From: Diabrotica undecimpunctata
Lineage: Eukaryota > Arthropoda > Insecta > Coleoptera > Chrysomelidae
Direction of reading: 5' to 3'
Assembly (NCBI RefSeq): GCF_040954645.1
Contig: NC_092810.1
Coordinates: 8,230,185-8,294,184, forward strand
DNA length: 64,000 bases
Below the pieces are notes generated by a model. The model was not told the DNA's origin, searched no databases, and saw only the letters and a program-made list of their open reading frames with translations. Below, one piece after another: positions 30,116-39,735 of the stretch (the first letter of the stretch is position 1; the number at the start of each line of letters is the position of its first letter). Position numbers and translations under genes: made by a program.

Positions 30116-31846
30116 TCAAGTGCCATCTTCGTTCCGAAGGTTGGCGATCATCAGGGCTATACGTATTTTCGAAACTGCTGACCGAAACAATTCGTTGCTG
30201 CTACAGCTATACCATTCCCGTAGATTCTTTAGCCAGGAGTTTCGTCTTCTTCCTATGGACCTTTTTCCTGCTATTTTCCCTTGCATAATTATTCGAAGCA
30301 GTTCATATCTTTCGCCTCTTGTAATGTGTCCCAAGTATTGCAGTTTTCGTTTTTTGATCGTAAATATGACTTCCTTTTCTTTATTCATTCTTCTCAAGAC
30401 CTCGACATTTGTGACTCTCTCGGTCCATGATATTCTCAGGATTCTGCGATACATCCACAGTTCAAATGCCTCTAATTTTTTGGTATCAATCTTTTTCAAC
30501 GTCCATGACTCCATTCCGTAGAACAGCACAGAAAGTACGTAACATCTCATCAGGCGAAGTTTCATTTCAAGGCTCAAATCTCTTCCGCAGAACACTCTCT
30601 TCATTTTAGTGAATATGGATCTGGCTTTTTCTATTCTTATTTTGATTTCTGCTGAGCTATCGTTGTCTTCATTTATAAAAGTGCCTAAATATTTGTATTT
30701 GCTAACTCGATCGATAATTTCATTGTGTAGATATAAATTTTGAACATTTTGTGTTGATTTCGATATTACCATAAATTTAGTTTTCTTTATGTTCAAAGAT
30801 AGTCCATATTCTTCGCTGCAGTATGCTATCTTATTCACCAATGTCTGTAGCTCTTCAAGTGTTTCTGCGATCAGAACGGTGTCGTCGGCAAATCTCAGAT
30901 TGTTTAATCTAACACCATTTATTTTAATACCTACGGATTGCTCAGAGAGTGTTCTATTCATTACGTCTTTGGAATAGAGATTAAACAGGGTTGGTGACAG
31001 TATACACCCTTGTCTCACACCTCGCTTTATTTCAATTTCTTCAGTGGTATTATTCTCTACTCTCACTACTGCTTTCTGATTGTAGTACATATTTGCTATT
31101 AGTCGGATGTCTCGTTTATCTAAATTCTTTTCTGTCAGGAGTCTGATTAGGTGATCATGCCGCACTTTATCAAAGGCCTTGTTGTAATCTATGAAACACA
31201 TGAATACATCTTGATTTATGTCAAGACATCTTTGAGACATAACGTTCAGTGCAAACAACGCCTCTCTTGTTCTAAGTCCATTTCGGAATCCAAACTGGGT
31301 ATTATTGATGTCCATTTCCAGTTTTCTGTGTACTCTAGAGTGTATAATTTTCAGAAATATTTTCAGTACATGGCTCATCAGACTGATTGTACGGTAATCA
31401 CTGCATTGTTTGGCATTTATCTTTTTTGGTATAGTAACAAAGGTGGATAAAAGCCATTCTTGTGGTATTTTTCCTGATGTATAAATGCTATTGAAAAGTT
31501 TAACTAAAATGTGAATCGAGTCTTTTTCTATTAGTTTAAGGATTTCCGTTGGTATTTCATCTGGACCTGGGGCTTTACCATTTTTCATTCTTTTTAGTGC
31601 GTACATTACTTCTTCTTCCGTTATTTCTGGACCTTCGTCTCCTTGTATGTTACTTAGCTCAGATTGTTGTCTATCATCTGCAAAGAGTTCTTCAATATAG
31701 TTTTTCCATGTCTTCAACTGTTCTTCTAGTTCTGTTATTATGTTTCCGTTGACATTATACAGGGTATTTGGCTGCTTACGTTTTTGTGTACCTGCAAGTT
31801 CTTTCACTTTTTTATGTACATTAAAAATATCATGTTTTGCCTGCAA
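30116..31846 (-). CDS. RTE reverse transcriptase domain (C-terminal half of ORF)
   Basis: A 576-codon frame is in the same phase as the endonuclease frame upstream, 66 bp away, with only the TAA at 31913-31915 between them; the linker reads open. Motifs in order are LKRMKNGKAPGPDEIPTEIL, FVTIPKKINAKQCSDYRTIS, CFIDYNKAFDKVRHD, GVRQGCILSPTLFNLYS, FADD (residues 319-322), YKYLGTFINED, FYGMESWTLKK, WMYRRILRISWTERVTNVEV and the basic C-terminal RRRNSWLKNLREW. Every residue needed for catalysis is present. It ends DGT-stop just before the GAAGAAGAA tail. The large plus-strand frames overlapping it are shadows. Confidence 0.93.
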   Translation of the reverse strand: MQAKHDIFNVHKKVKELAGTQKRKQPNTLYNVNGNIITELEEQLKTWKNYIEELFADDRQQSELSNIQGDEGPEITEEEVMYALKRMKNGKAPGPDEIPTEILKLIEKDSIHILVKLFNSIYTSGKIPQEWLLSTFVTIPKKINAKQCSDYRTISLMSHVLKIFLKIIHSRVHRKLEMDINNTQFGFRNGLRTREALFALNVMSQRCLDINQDVFMCFIDYNKAFDKVRHDHLIRLLTEKNLDKRDIRLIANMYYNQKAVVRVENNTTEEIEIKRGVRQGCILSPTLFNLYSKDVMNRTLSEQSVGIKINGVRLNNLRFADDTVLIAETLEELQTLVNKIAYCSEEYGLSLNIKKTKFMVISKSTQNVQNLYLHNEIIDRVSKYKYLGTFINEDNDSSAEIKIRIEKARSIFTKMKRVFCGRDLSLEMKLRLMRCYVLSVLFYGMESWTLKKIDTKKLEAFELWMYRRILRISWTERVTNVEVLRRMNKEKEVIFTIKKRKLQYLGHITRGERYELLRIIMQGKIAGKRSIGRRRNSWLKNLREWYSCSSNELFRSAVSKIRIALMIANLRNEDGT

Positions 31847-31912
31847 TTGCTCTATTTCTTCACATTTTCTTTTATAAAAATCTTCTTTTGCTATTCTGAT
31901 TTCTATTTTGAT

Positions 31913-32959
31913 TTATTTCTGTATTTGTTTATACCTTTGTTCGTTTTTTCCTTTCATTATTCTCCGATTGTCCATGAGAAGAAGGATCTTATCAGTCATC
32001 CACCTTTGCTTTATTTTTGGTTTTTCTTTAGTCAGAATTTTCTTCACAGGACCTGTTATCGCCATTTTTACGTTTTGCCATTTTTTATCTATGTTGTTCG
32101 TTGGCTGAGATGTTTCTTTTTCATAAAGTATTTTGAGATTATTATTAATACATTTTTGCAGTTTCTCCTTTACCTCCAGGTTACATAAATGGCTGACGTC
32201 TATCTGATTTGCTCTTCTTTTCTGCTCCAATCTTTTTAGTTTAATACTCATTTGCGCTATTAGAGGGTTATGGTCTGAAAAGACATCTGCGCCTGGGTAA
32301 GCTTTAACGGATTTTAAGGAGTTTCTGTATCGTTCGTTTATCAGTAAAAAATCAATCTGGTTTCGAATTATTCTTTCGCCATTGTCCTGGGGTGATTTCC
32401 ACGTATAAAGTCTTCTCTTTGGTAAGTTGAAGAATGTATTAGATGCAATCATGTTATTCTCCTGGCAGAATTGAAGTAGTCTGTCACCTCGTTCATTTCT
32501 TTTGCCGAGTCCGTATTCTCCTACATGTTTTCCACTTTTTCCTTTACCAATTTTTGAGTTAAAATCACCTAGAATTACGGTAATGTCTCGTGGTTTCGTC
32601 GATTTTAATACTTGATTGATTTCTTCGTAGAATTGTTCAATTTCGTCCTCGGATTTATCTGCAGTAGGTGCATAGATCTGTATGATATTTAGTTTACTTG
32701 TGTTTGTTTGTAATTGAAGAAATAAGAGCCGATCTGATACTGGAGTAAAATTAATGACCGACTGCATCATAGACTTAGATACGAAAACTGCTACGCCGTG
32801 TCTGTGTTGGGTACTACTGTTTCCGGAGTAATATACCATGCCATTTGTTGTCGAAAAACTGCCAGAATTTGGCCACCTTGCTTCACTAATGCCTAGAATG
32901 TCGACATTTAATCTTTGCATTTCTTGTATTATATTATGCATTTTGCCTGGATCATACAT
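31913..32959 (-). CDS. RTE apurinic-type endonuclease domain (N-terminal half of ORF)
   Basis: The 348-codon frame is part of a longer protein. Coding similarity starts ~40 bp upstream at KIGTWNVRSMYDPGK, and the real start lies further 5' in another frame beyond a one-base deletion (reading QQKATSTTDHGNRRPGSG near 33140). Endonuclease motifs in order are ISEARW (metal-binding Glu), IIQIYAPTADKSEDE, VILGDFNSKIG (catalytic Asp/Asn), NQIDFLLINERY and SDHNPLIAQM (catalytic His). The domain nicks genomic DNA to prime reverse transcription. A single TAA (31913-31915) separates it from the in-frame RT domain. Confidence 0.92.
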   Translation of the reverse strand: MYDPGKMHNIIQEMQRLNVDILGISEARWPNSGSFSTTNGMVYYSGNSSTQHRHGVAVFVSKSMMQSVINFTPVSDRLLFLQLQTNTSKLNIIQIYAPTADKSEDEIEQFYEEINQVLKSTKPRDITVILGDFNSKIGKGKSGKHVGEYGLGKRNERGDRLLQFCQENNMIASNTFFNLPKRRLYTWKSPQDNGERIIRNQIDFLLINERYRNSLKSVKAYPGADVFSDHNPLIAQMSIKLKRLEQKRRANQIDVSHLCNLEVKEKLQKCINNNLKILYEKETSQPTNNIDKKWQNVKMAITGPVKKILTKEKPKIKQRWMTDKILLLMDNRRIMKGKNEQRYKQIQK

Positions 32960-33389
32960 ACTCCTAACATTCCATGTACCAATTTTTAATACTCTCTTGG
33001 GTGTTTTTCTATTTTTTTAGGAGTGGTATTTAGTACTTCACAGGGATTTTGCTGGTTGACGACCCGGGAGGCCCTGTGGTCTTCGTGTGATATACCTCCC
33101 ATGCCGGAGCCTGGTCTCCGATTCCCATGATCAGTGGTTGACGTGGCTTTTTGTTGTACAGTCATGATGATCGTACTAGAGATATCCAATTGGATCCTTA
33201 ATGCAGTGGTTTCTCCTTGCCTTCTGCATCCTTACGCCGTTGACCATTTACTTGATTCATTCGCCTTTGGTGCCAATTTCTTAGCACCAGGACAAAAGAG
33301 TGCCCTTCCACTCACCAACTCATCCGCCCGAAGCCGTTGGTCAGCAAGTGTGGGATTGCTTATACCGGCATGTCTAATTACCATCTAAT

Positions 33390-33960
33390 TAAAGCGGGAT
33401 TTTTACAGGGCAGCATTCTGGGCCTTTTTTTATCATCATCCAGCCTCAAAAGACCACTCATGAAGATAAATCTCTTCCTCACTTTTCCAACCCTCTCTAT
33501 CTTGTACCATTCCCTTCCAGTATTTATTTTGTCTTCTTAAATCGTCAACCCATCGTGTAGGTGGTGGACAGACGCTTTTCTTGTCTTCCCTTGATCTCCA
33601 TTCCAATAACCTTTTTGTCCATCTGTCGTTCTAGCTATAAGAACGACAGATGGATATGAATATGTAAGTGTTTGTGCTCCGTATGTCAAGACTAGGAGCA
33701 TTATTCAAATACTTTTCTTTTCAGGCATGTGGACAGATCACTAAATTTCTCTCAGTTTTTCATATGCTGTCCACCCAAGATGGATTCTTCTCTTCAGTTC
33801 ATGAGTCTGATTATCCCTGCAAATCATAATTTCATGTGATAGGTATTTATATTTACCTATGAGTTCTCTTTTTTGTCCACCAATACTGATGTTCTGGTTG
33901 GGTACCAAATTTGTAATTATTTTTGAAGTAAATATTTTTCATCACTCGGTATAATGTTTT
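33390..33960 (-). mobile_element. RTE fragment with internal 15-bp-arm hairpin
   Basis: Minus-strand reading gives GGQKRELIGKYKYLSHEIMI, HELKRRIHLGWTAYEKLREI, LTYGAQTLTYS and finally TRWVDDLRRQNKYWKGMVQD and KSEEEIYLHEWSFEAG. These are RTE-type thumb and C-terminal blocks from a subfamily different from the neighbouring full-length copy. A perfect inverted repeat (33618-33632 with 33640-33654) interrupts it. Its 3' end abuts the insertion site of the 3.26-kb RTE. Confidence 0.7.
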
Positions 33961-34089
33961 TGCACTTGGCCCGAAATCATATTTAACATGACTCAAAAAT
34001 CGAGACACGAGCAATATTTATGCGGTATACCGTTTAATACATAATGTACAGCTGGTTCCTAAAAAAAACTGATACGACTCAAAGACCAG

Positions 34090-34325
34090 TTTACACAGGT
34101 AGAGTAATGATGCAAGTACTTGGTAGAGTAGAGTAACTCTACCCGTAAAAACGCTCAGCGCAGTTGAGTAGCAGGTAGAGTGCATAGTAGGTGGTAGAGT
34201 AGAGTGACTAGCAACATGTGGCAAAGTAACTCTATTCTACTACCACCACCACCGCCAAAATGTCCACTCGCCTGCGCACTCTACCCATGGAACGCGGTCA
34301 ATTCTAGAGTAGGTAGGTAGGAGAG
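34090..34325. repeat. Cluster of GTAGAGT / ACTCTAC subterminal repeats
   Basis: At least eight GTAGAGT-type heptamers on one strand or the other lie in ~235 bp (for example GTAGAGTAGAGTAACTCTAC at 34132-34151). They sit immediately upstream of the MADF gene of a Harbinger element. Repeated short motifs near the ends are typical transposase-binding sites of PIF/Harbinger elements; here this is inferred from position. One further copy occurs at 35971 just after the C-terminal MADF exon. Confidence 0.75.
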
Positions 34326-34373
34326 TGCATAGGGATGCTGTCATTCCGGCTGGAGTTGTGTTTTGTGTAAATA

Positions 34374-34631
34374 GTGAAAATAAAGTTCACCGAAGATGAA
34401 ACTTTAAAACTTGTAGAGATGTATGGCGAATACCAGTGTTTATGGAATTTAGGTAGTGTACACTACAGAAATAAAAGTATGAGGCAAGCTGCGGAGGACG
34501 AAATCGTCGAAAGAATGGCAAAAGGGGGCTTTGGAGTAAACGAGCTCAAGCAAAAAGTTAAGAATATAAGGTGCACTTATAATCAAGAATGTTTAAAAAT
34601 ACAAAAATCAAAAAAATTCAAGATTTCTTAG
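34374..34631 (+). CDS. MADF/Myb-SANT-like DNA-binding protein of Harbinger element, N-terminal exon
   Basis: The 85-codon frame has FTEDETLKLVEMYGEYQCLW, RQAAEDEIVERM, FGVNELKQKVKNIRCTYNQE and CLKIQKSKK, the three-helix MADF domain (residues ~5-80). The upstream ATG at 34374 would be GTG or non-canonical in this frame (GTGAAAATAAAG); the true start may lie a little upstream. PIF/Harbinger elements encode such a protein beside the transposase, and it carries the transposase to element ends. The frame breaks off after KKFKIS, where the opposite-strand transposase begins; its acidic/BESS-like C-terminus lies at 35300-35972. Confidence 0.75.
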   Translation: MKIKFTEDETLKLVEMYGEYQCLWNLGSVHYRNKSMRQAAEDEIVERMAKGGFGVNELKQKVKNIRCTYNQECLKIQKSKKFKIS

Positions 34632-34639
34632 TTCACTGA

Positions 34640-35259
34640 TTTCGTTTTGCCATTGCCCTGGAATGACAGATCCGTTGTCAGCAATTTCCTTATCGACACA
34701 GCCATTGACAAAATATGATTCTGGGGATGTTTCCCTTAGCCAGTTATGAAGGCTACAGACTGCGTTAACTCCTTTATTTACTGTTGTTAGCTGTGGCTAA
34801 GTGTCTTTCGAAAATCCGGAAACGACTTACTAATATTACAAATGCATTCTCTGAAATTCTTCTTGCCCTGGTCAAGCGGTAATAGAAGACTTGTTCTTTT
34901 AAGGTAAGACGTCTTCGGTACCCACTGTATGGCTTCATCAGGTACATTTTAAGTGGAAATGCATCGTCCCCAACTAGGAATAGACCATCGGGTAGAAGAC
35001 TGTTCTCTAATGCTTAATATATAGCACAATTTTGACATACACCTCCATCTGAATTAGAACCTTTGAAACCAACATTGATATAAATGAAGCAATAATAATC
35101 ACTACCAGAATTGGGAGGTGCCTTAATTAAAACGTGTTTGTCGTCTATAGCCCCACAGCAATTTGGAAAGTTCCAATGCTCCTTAAAACCCTCAGCCACA
35201 GTGTTCCATTCGTCTCTGGAAGGAACCTGAAACCAAAATTTAAAATTCCCTCTTAACAT
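34640..35259 (-). pseudogene. PIF/Harbinger transposase (DDE_Tnp_4 type), C-terminal two thirds
   Basis: On the minus strand, VPSRDEWNTVAEGFKEHWNF and NCCGAIDDKHVLIKAPPNSG (first Asp) lead to SDYYCFIYINVGFKGSNSDG. Past the stop at 35014, the sequence continues through GDDAFPLKMYLMKPY (second Asp), RARRISENAF (the Glu), then LHNWLRETSPESYFVNG and GQWQNEISEL. The DDE triad is complete but the frame has a stop and at least one frame change. TTTCAG just before VPSRDEW suggests an intron acceptor. The N-terminal third is absent. It lies between, and opposed to, the two MADF exons. Confidence 0.8.
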
Positions 35260-35299
35260 TTACTAATTTAGTTTTTGTTTTATTTTTTGTTTGTTTTAG

Positions 35300-35972
35300 G
35301 AAACAACCATTTCACACAATATAGAATCGCAGGATCCACTCAACACAGAATCACAGGAAGAGAAAGGGACTATCGATGATCCAGATCAATCATTGGAAAA
35401 TATAACTCTACCACAAACATCGAGCTGCGAATAAACACCATCTCGTTAGCAATCGGCATCGGAAACATTTTAACGACAGCCTGCAGGCAAAAAGAAGAGA
35501 GTTGACAATCTAACACAAGCAGTAAAGGACCTTTAACAGGTAAGTGAAAATATCCATGACGACCGAATAGACAGCAATAAGAACAAAGCATTTGGAAATT
35601 TTGTTTCAGTGAGCTTGAATAATTGACCACCGGAACAAGCTGTGGTGGCCAAACATGAGATTCAGGGAATTCTGATGAAGCCCAAACTAAGCGTTTTATC
35701 CTCAGCAAACTGCTCAGTACTCCAACTCAACACATCACTAAGTTTACCAGTGCACATGTCTCATAGCACCCCTGCATACTCCGTTTCACCAGGATGCAAC
35801 TTCCACCATTCACTTTACACCAATTCTCCACTTGGCAGTCTTACGAGTAACAATGCTCAGCAAATGGCGTCTTCGTCATGGAGAGTTACTCAACAGCCAC
35901 AGTATCCAGATGGTAACAGTATCCATCTACAAGATGTAGCTGTGAATCCTGAAGATTCAGATCTGTATCTGT
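35300..35972 (+). pseudogene. MADF/BESS protein C-terminal part
   Basis: A splice-acceptor-like TTTGTTTTAG (35291-35300) precedes an acidic stretch (ETTISHNIESQDPLNTESQE). A BESS-like helix block follows (DSNKNKAFGNFVSVSLNN, then PPEQAVVAKHEIQGIL) and a Ser/Pro/His-rich tail in the frame ending at 35972-35974 (NPEDSDLYL). Stops at about 35432, 35451 and 35624 mark it as decayed. It is the C-terminal partner of the MADF exon at 34374-34631. BESS motifs are protein-protein interaction helices commonly paired with MADF. Confidence 0.6.
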
Positions 35973-36053
35973 AGAGTAGGGAGGGCGAGTTAAGTTTCAC
36001 AGCACTTAGGCCACAATTGACCCATTGTGCATCCTCCCAGGAAGCTGTCACCC

Positions 36054-36332
36054 TTAGCTCATTGTCCATCCTGCCGTTTCTAGGAAGGTGGACAAGTCAC
36101 CAGGAGACATCTCTCTTATGTGGGCAGGTGTGAGCCAGGACTCGCCGAACGCGTACTCTCCTATTAACGATAACTCTGGGCATTCACATAGGACATGCTC
36201 TACAGTTTCTTCTTCTCGTTCACACTTCCTACATAGAGGTGTGTCTGCTAGCCCCAGTGTATGGAGGTGTTTGCTTAGTTGATAATGACCAGTTAAAAAA
36301 CCAACTTCCAAACTAAGGTTTTTCCTGGTCAA
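36054..36332 (-). pseudogene. LINE C-terminal zinc-knuckle fragment
   Basis: The 92-codon minus-strand frame reads LTGHYQLSKHLHTLGLADTP, then CRKCEREEETVEHVLCECPE. This CxxC...H...C module is found at the C-terminus of I/R1/LOA-type LINE proteins after the RNase H domain. A 3' stretch without coding follows to ~35985. It is a severely truncated insertion; the subfamily differs from the I-like element at 46-50 kb. Confidence 0.75.
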
Positions 36333-36439
36333 CCCAAGTACTTCTTAGATGTTGACTCTTCAAGGTTACTTAGTGTTACCCTGACAAGTTTAGATCCTTT
36401 CCCTTCTTCCTGAAGATTCAGATATTATGACTAGTATTG

Positions 36440-37140
36440 TTCGGCTTCATGTTACCCTTGGTTAATCAATATTTTTGTTTGATCTACCCAACGGCTTGGA
36501 GATCTTCCTCTAGGTCTCTTTCCTTCAACTCTACCCTCGACTATCAGTTTTTCCATCGTACCTATTCTTCTAGCAATGTGTCCAAAATACTGCAAATATC
36601 TCTGTTGTATTTGTTTAAGCAATCTATCCTTTACTTTAAGTTGTTCTAATATCGATACGTTAGTGCGATGATCAATCCAGGATATTCTTAACATGCGGCG
36701 GTATACCCACATTTTAAAAGCGTCTAGTTTATTTTTATCCGCTTTTGTTAAGGTCCACGTTTCGGATGCATATGTGGCTATGGGAAAAATGAGTGCCCTT
36801 ATAGTAGAAAAGCTTTAAGTCTTTCATGTATTACATAAAGTAGAACCTTGCTTGCATGGGATATTAGGGTTACCGTTCTGTAGTTGCTGCAATCTAGCGG
36901 AGTTCCTTTTTTGAATATAGGGATGAAAGTGGATGTTGTCCAGTCGTTGGACCACTGTCCGGTTTCCCAAATCTGTTTGCAGAACATTTACATCAACATC
37001 TCCAGTCTCTTTTAAAACTTCTGCGGTGATCTGGTCTGCGCCAGAGATTTTCTATTTTTTAACTTTTTGATTGCTTTTTCTACCTCTGACTCTAGAATGT
37101 TTGGTTGACTCTTGGAAAATTTGGAAAATAGTTTAGGTCT
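36440..37140 (-). pseudogene. Internally deleted RTE LINE
   Basis: The minus strand reads ESEVEKAIKKLKNRKS, then after frameshifts WSNDWTTSTFIPIFKKGTPL, DCSNYRTVTLISHASKVLLY and VIHERLKAFLL-stop. It then jumps within a few bases to FPIATYASETWTL and FKMWVYRRMLRISWIDHRTN, ending at RWVDQTKILINQG-stop (36452). The fingers and C-terminal regions are joined directly; the palm with both catalytic Asp motifs, roughly 250-300 residues, is missing. The deletion junction lies near 36810-36815. Confidence 0.78.
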
Positions 37141-37309
37141 TTTTTTTTTAAATTATTCAAAGATTGGTCAAAATATACTGTGTACATTAGGTTGTATAGC
37201 ATAATGAATTTATATAACTTGTCAAGTTGTATTGGTCAGAACAGCTAGTTTAGATTATTTCCGTAGTAAAGTAAATTTATATTAGCAGTTGAATATAGGT
37301 AAAAATTAA

Positions 37310-37950
37310 TTGGGTAGTAGGGTATTAAATGGGCTAGTTAAAGGGTGAAAAATTACTATGTATTTTGTAATACATTCGTAAAAACCTAGCAAAACGCTGT
37401 GGTATTTCAAAAATACCTTTTTTTAAAGCCGCTGGCTCGAATATTAAGCTAGATAAGATTGGTTTAGGGGTGGAAAATTATCATGGTGGTCAAAGTTTAG
37501 TAAAAACTAAACACAACATTTTTTTATAGAACAGAATTATTGACTTCTCATAAGGGAGAGTTAAGGGGTGAAGAATTACTGGGATGGTAATAAATTTGTG
37601 AAAACCTAGCAGAACACTGTAGTATTTCAAAACTAACTTTTTTTCTAATTCCGCTAGGTAGCTAAGTTCCGCTAAGTAGAGGACAGAGAAGTAAGAAAAA
37701 ATTTTTTTTTCCATTAAATTTTAACCTAACAGAACTATTGACTTCCCACAAGGGGTAGTTGGGAATAAAAAATGACTACGGTGGTAATAAATTCGTAAAA
37801 AACTTGCAGAGCTTTGTGGTGTATCATAATTTTTTTTTTCATTCTGCTAGCTTGAATATTAAGCTAGCGGAATCGGTCCCATTAGGGGTGGGATTGGGGT
37901 GAAAAATTATCGGGTTGGTCATAAATTAGTAAAAAATGGGTGAAAAATAT
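37310..37950. repeat. Diverged tandem array, ~110/215-bp periodicity
   Basis: GGGGTGAAAAATTA-type starts recur at about 37347, 37458, 37566, 37757 and 37895. Each is followed by a GGTAATAAATTCGTAAAAAC-like block and, in alternate units, by CTAGCAGAACACTGTGGTAT and a poly-T stretch. Copies of CTAGCTTGAATATTAAGCTAG (37847-37867) form imperfect hairpins. It is non-coding and lies between two RT fragments. Confidence 0.75.
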
Positions 37951-37999
37951 GGCGTAATTTAAATTGGATTCGGCTTATGTGTCTCTGCTAGCTTAAGGG

Positions 38000-38150
38000 T
38001 TTTTCATTAGTACTGTATCCCGATCTAAATCCAGCTTGTTCTGTAGGCTGATAGATGTCTAGCTTAGCGTCCAGTCTTTTTTGATAATTTTTGTGAAAAG
38101 TTTATAGATGTATGAAAGCAAACTGATGGGACGGTAGTTTTTTGGATCTG
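38000..38150 (-). mobile_element. Short RTE reverse-transcriptase fragment
   Basis: The minus-strand reading KNYRPISLLSYIYKLFTKII, then KKRLDAKLDIYQPTEQAGFR and SGYSTN is the fingers region of an RTE-type RT, about 50 residues. No catalytic motif remains. Confidence 0.75.
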
Positions 38151-38349
38151 CTATGGTCTATTTTGGACTTGATTGACACCTAGTCACACCATACAAAAAA
38201 AGACCTATTTGGGATAGGTATAGCATAAGATCTAGCTCGCGTCTTTACTTGTTTTCTTCATATTTATATTGTCAATTCATAAGATATACTAATAAGAGGA
38301 TTTTTATAGGTATATCAGGCTCCTTTTGGAGCTATAAAGCACGAAGCAA

Positions 38350-38890
38350 GGTTTAGATTTCTGGGAATAGATATAACTAGTTACGAAGATGTTAAAGAAG
38401 AAATACGACAACAAAGCTTAAAAACAAGTTAAGCGGCGGGATCTCTTAATGACACAATCTGGAAGAACAAACACCTAAGACAAGACACAAAAACAAGAAT
38501 CTATAAACCAGCAATTAGACTTATATTACCATACACGGCGGAGACAAGACCTGACACATCTAAAACGAGACGACTACTAGAAATAACAGAGATGAAAATA
38601 CACCGACGAATATCAGGTAAAAGTCTGTTGGATAGAAAGAGAAGCAAAAACATAAGAAGAGCATGCGATATAGAAGACATAAATGGATGGGTGACAAAAC
38701 GGAATCAGGAGTGAAACAAACACATTAGTAGAATACCAGAGGATAGAATAGTACCAACAGCAAGAGGTAAGTAACCAAATGGACGAAGAACTATTGGCTG
38801 ACCAAGAAAAAGAAGGCGCGATAATATAAACAATTTATTAGACTAATATGGAAGAAGAAACAGACTTCAAAGCCTACATAAAAGAAGGAA
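38350..38890 (+). mobile_element. RTE-like C-terminal fragment
   Basis: The plus-strand reading RFLGIDITSYEDVKEEIRQQ (38352-38411), WKNKHLRQDTKTRIYKPAIR, LPYTAETRPDTSKTRRLLEI, TEMKIHRRISGKSLLDRKRS and RRTIGRPRKRRRDNI is an RTE-type thumb and C-terminus. Stops near 38430 and 38713 show decay. Orientation is opposite to its neighbours, so it is an independent insertion. Confidence 0.75.
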
Positions 38891-39019
38891 CGAAATGCTG
38901 TCACCATTAATTGATCATGGATTTTACTATTATTTGACTCGTGTAAAAAAACGATCACGACCGTGTAAAGAAAAGAGATAGGAGTAACTTTTACAACGAC
39001 GTTCAAAGATTAATCTAAT

Positions 39020-39735
39020 TATACCGTCGGCTGTTAGGAGTACACCCAAGAGATAGAGGGACACACTGGTTACCGTCAAAGGAAAGCATGATACGGTAAG
39101 TAAACATACCGTGGATCTAATAACATAAATAAAACAAAAAGAAAATGTTTTTTTTTATGATTAGCATTTTAAAAATTTCTACCTGTACTAGAAAACCAGC
39201 GGATCATGTTAGAGCATGCGTTGTTCATGCCGTCGACGATAGACTTTCCATTCAGAAGCGGCACTTAATGAAAAATTTCGCGCGCTATCCCACACAGTCA
39301 CCGCGGGATAAGCGAAACGAAGGAAAATTCCTAGAAGGGTATTATAGGGGACGGATAAAGGACCGAATTCTACGATCTCGTAAATTTTTTGTCGCTAAGG
39401 CGTAGCGCATATTACCGAGAATGTATAAAACACTTTTTGCTTTCGCAAAAAAGATATTAGGGTTGTCTTTATATAAGTTATTTAGTAGTTTATTACTCAC
39501 AATTTTGTATATAATTTATATCTAATTGTAGGTTGTAAAAAGCAATCGTTAAGCCACAAAAAAATAATTAAAATTAAAAAAAATATATGAGTATGGCGTG
39601 GGGACGGTGATTTTTGGGGTATAAGATCCGTAGTAGAAAATTAAGGTTTAATGCAAAAACTTCAGCATTAAATAAACCTTACCAAGTCGAACAAATTATA
39701 GCAATTTTGATACTATCTGTATAGATCTATTCTGT
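39020..39735. other. No gene recognised
   Basis: A frame at 39145-39405 (plus) is Arg/Lys-rich without any motif. The short GC-richer segment 39210-39420 resembles transposon 3' ends but cannot be assigned. Confidence 0.35.

Larger units (their letters stand above)
30109..33368 (-). mobile_element. Near-full-length RTE LINE with 11-bp target duplication
   Basis: CATGTCTAATT flanks the element exactly (30098-30108 and 33369-33379). The 3260-bp insert runs on the minus strand from a non-coding 5' leader through an endonuclease and reverse-transcriptase polyprotein to a GAAGAAGAA tail. Its length matches complete RTE elements (about 3.2-3.3 kb). Only two inactivating changes are evident: a one-base deletion in an A7 run near 33013-33019 and one TAA at 31913-31915. 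It is the youngest and most complete element here. Confidence 0.92.

Noticed and set aside
31151..32188. Several plus-strand frames of 60-134 codons with hydrophobic composition
   Set aside because: Antisense shadows of the RTE endonuclease/RT polyprotein.
37847..37867. Short palindrome that could suggest a CRISPR-like or terminator hairpin
   Set aside because: It belongs to a diverged tandem array in a eukaryotic genome; no spacer structure and no bacterial genes.
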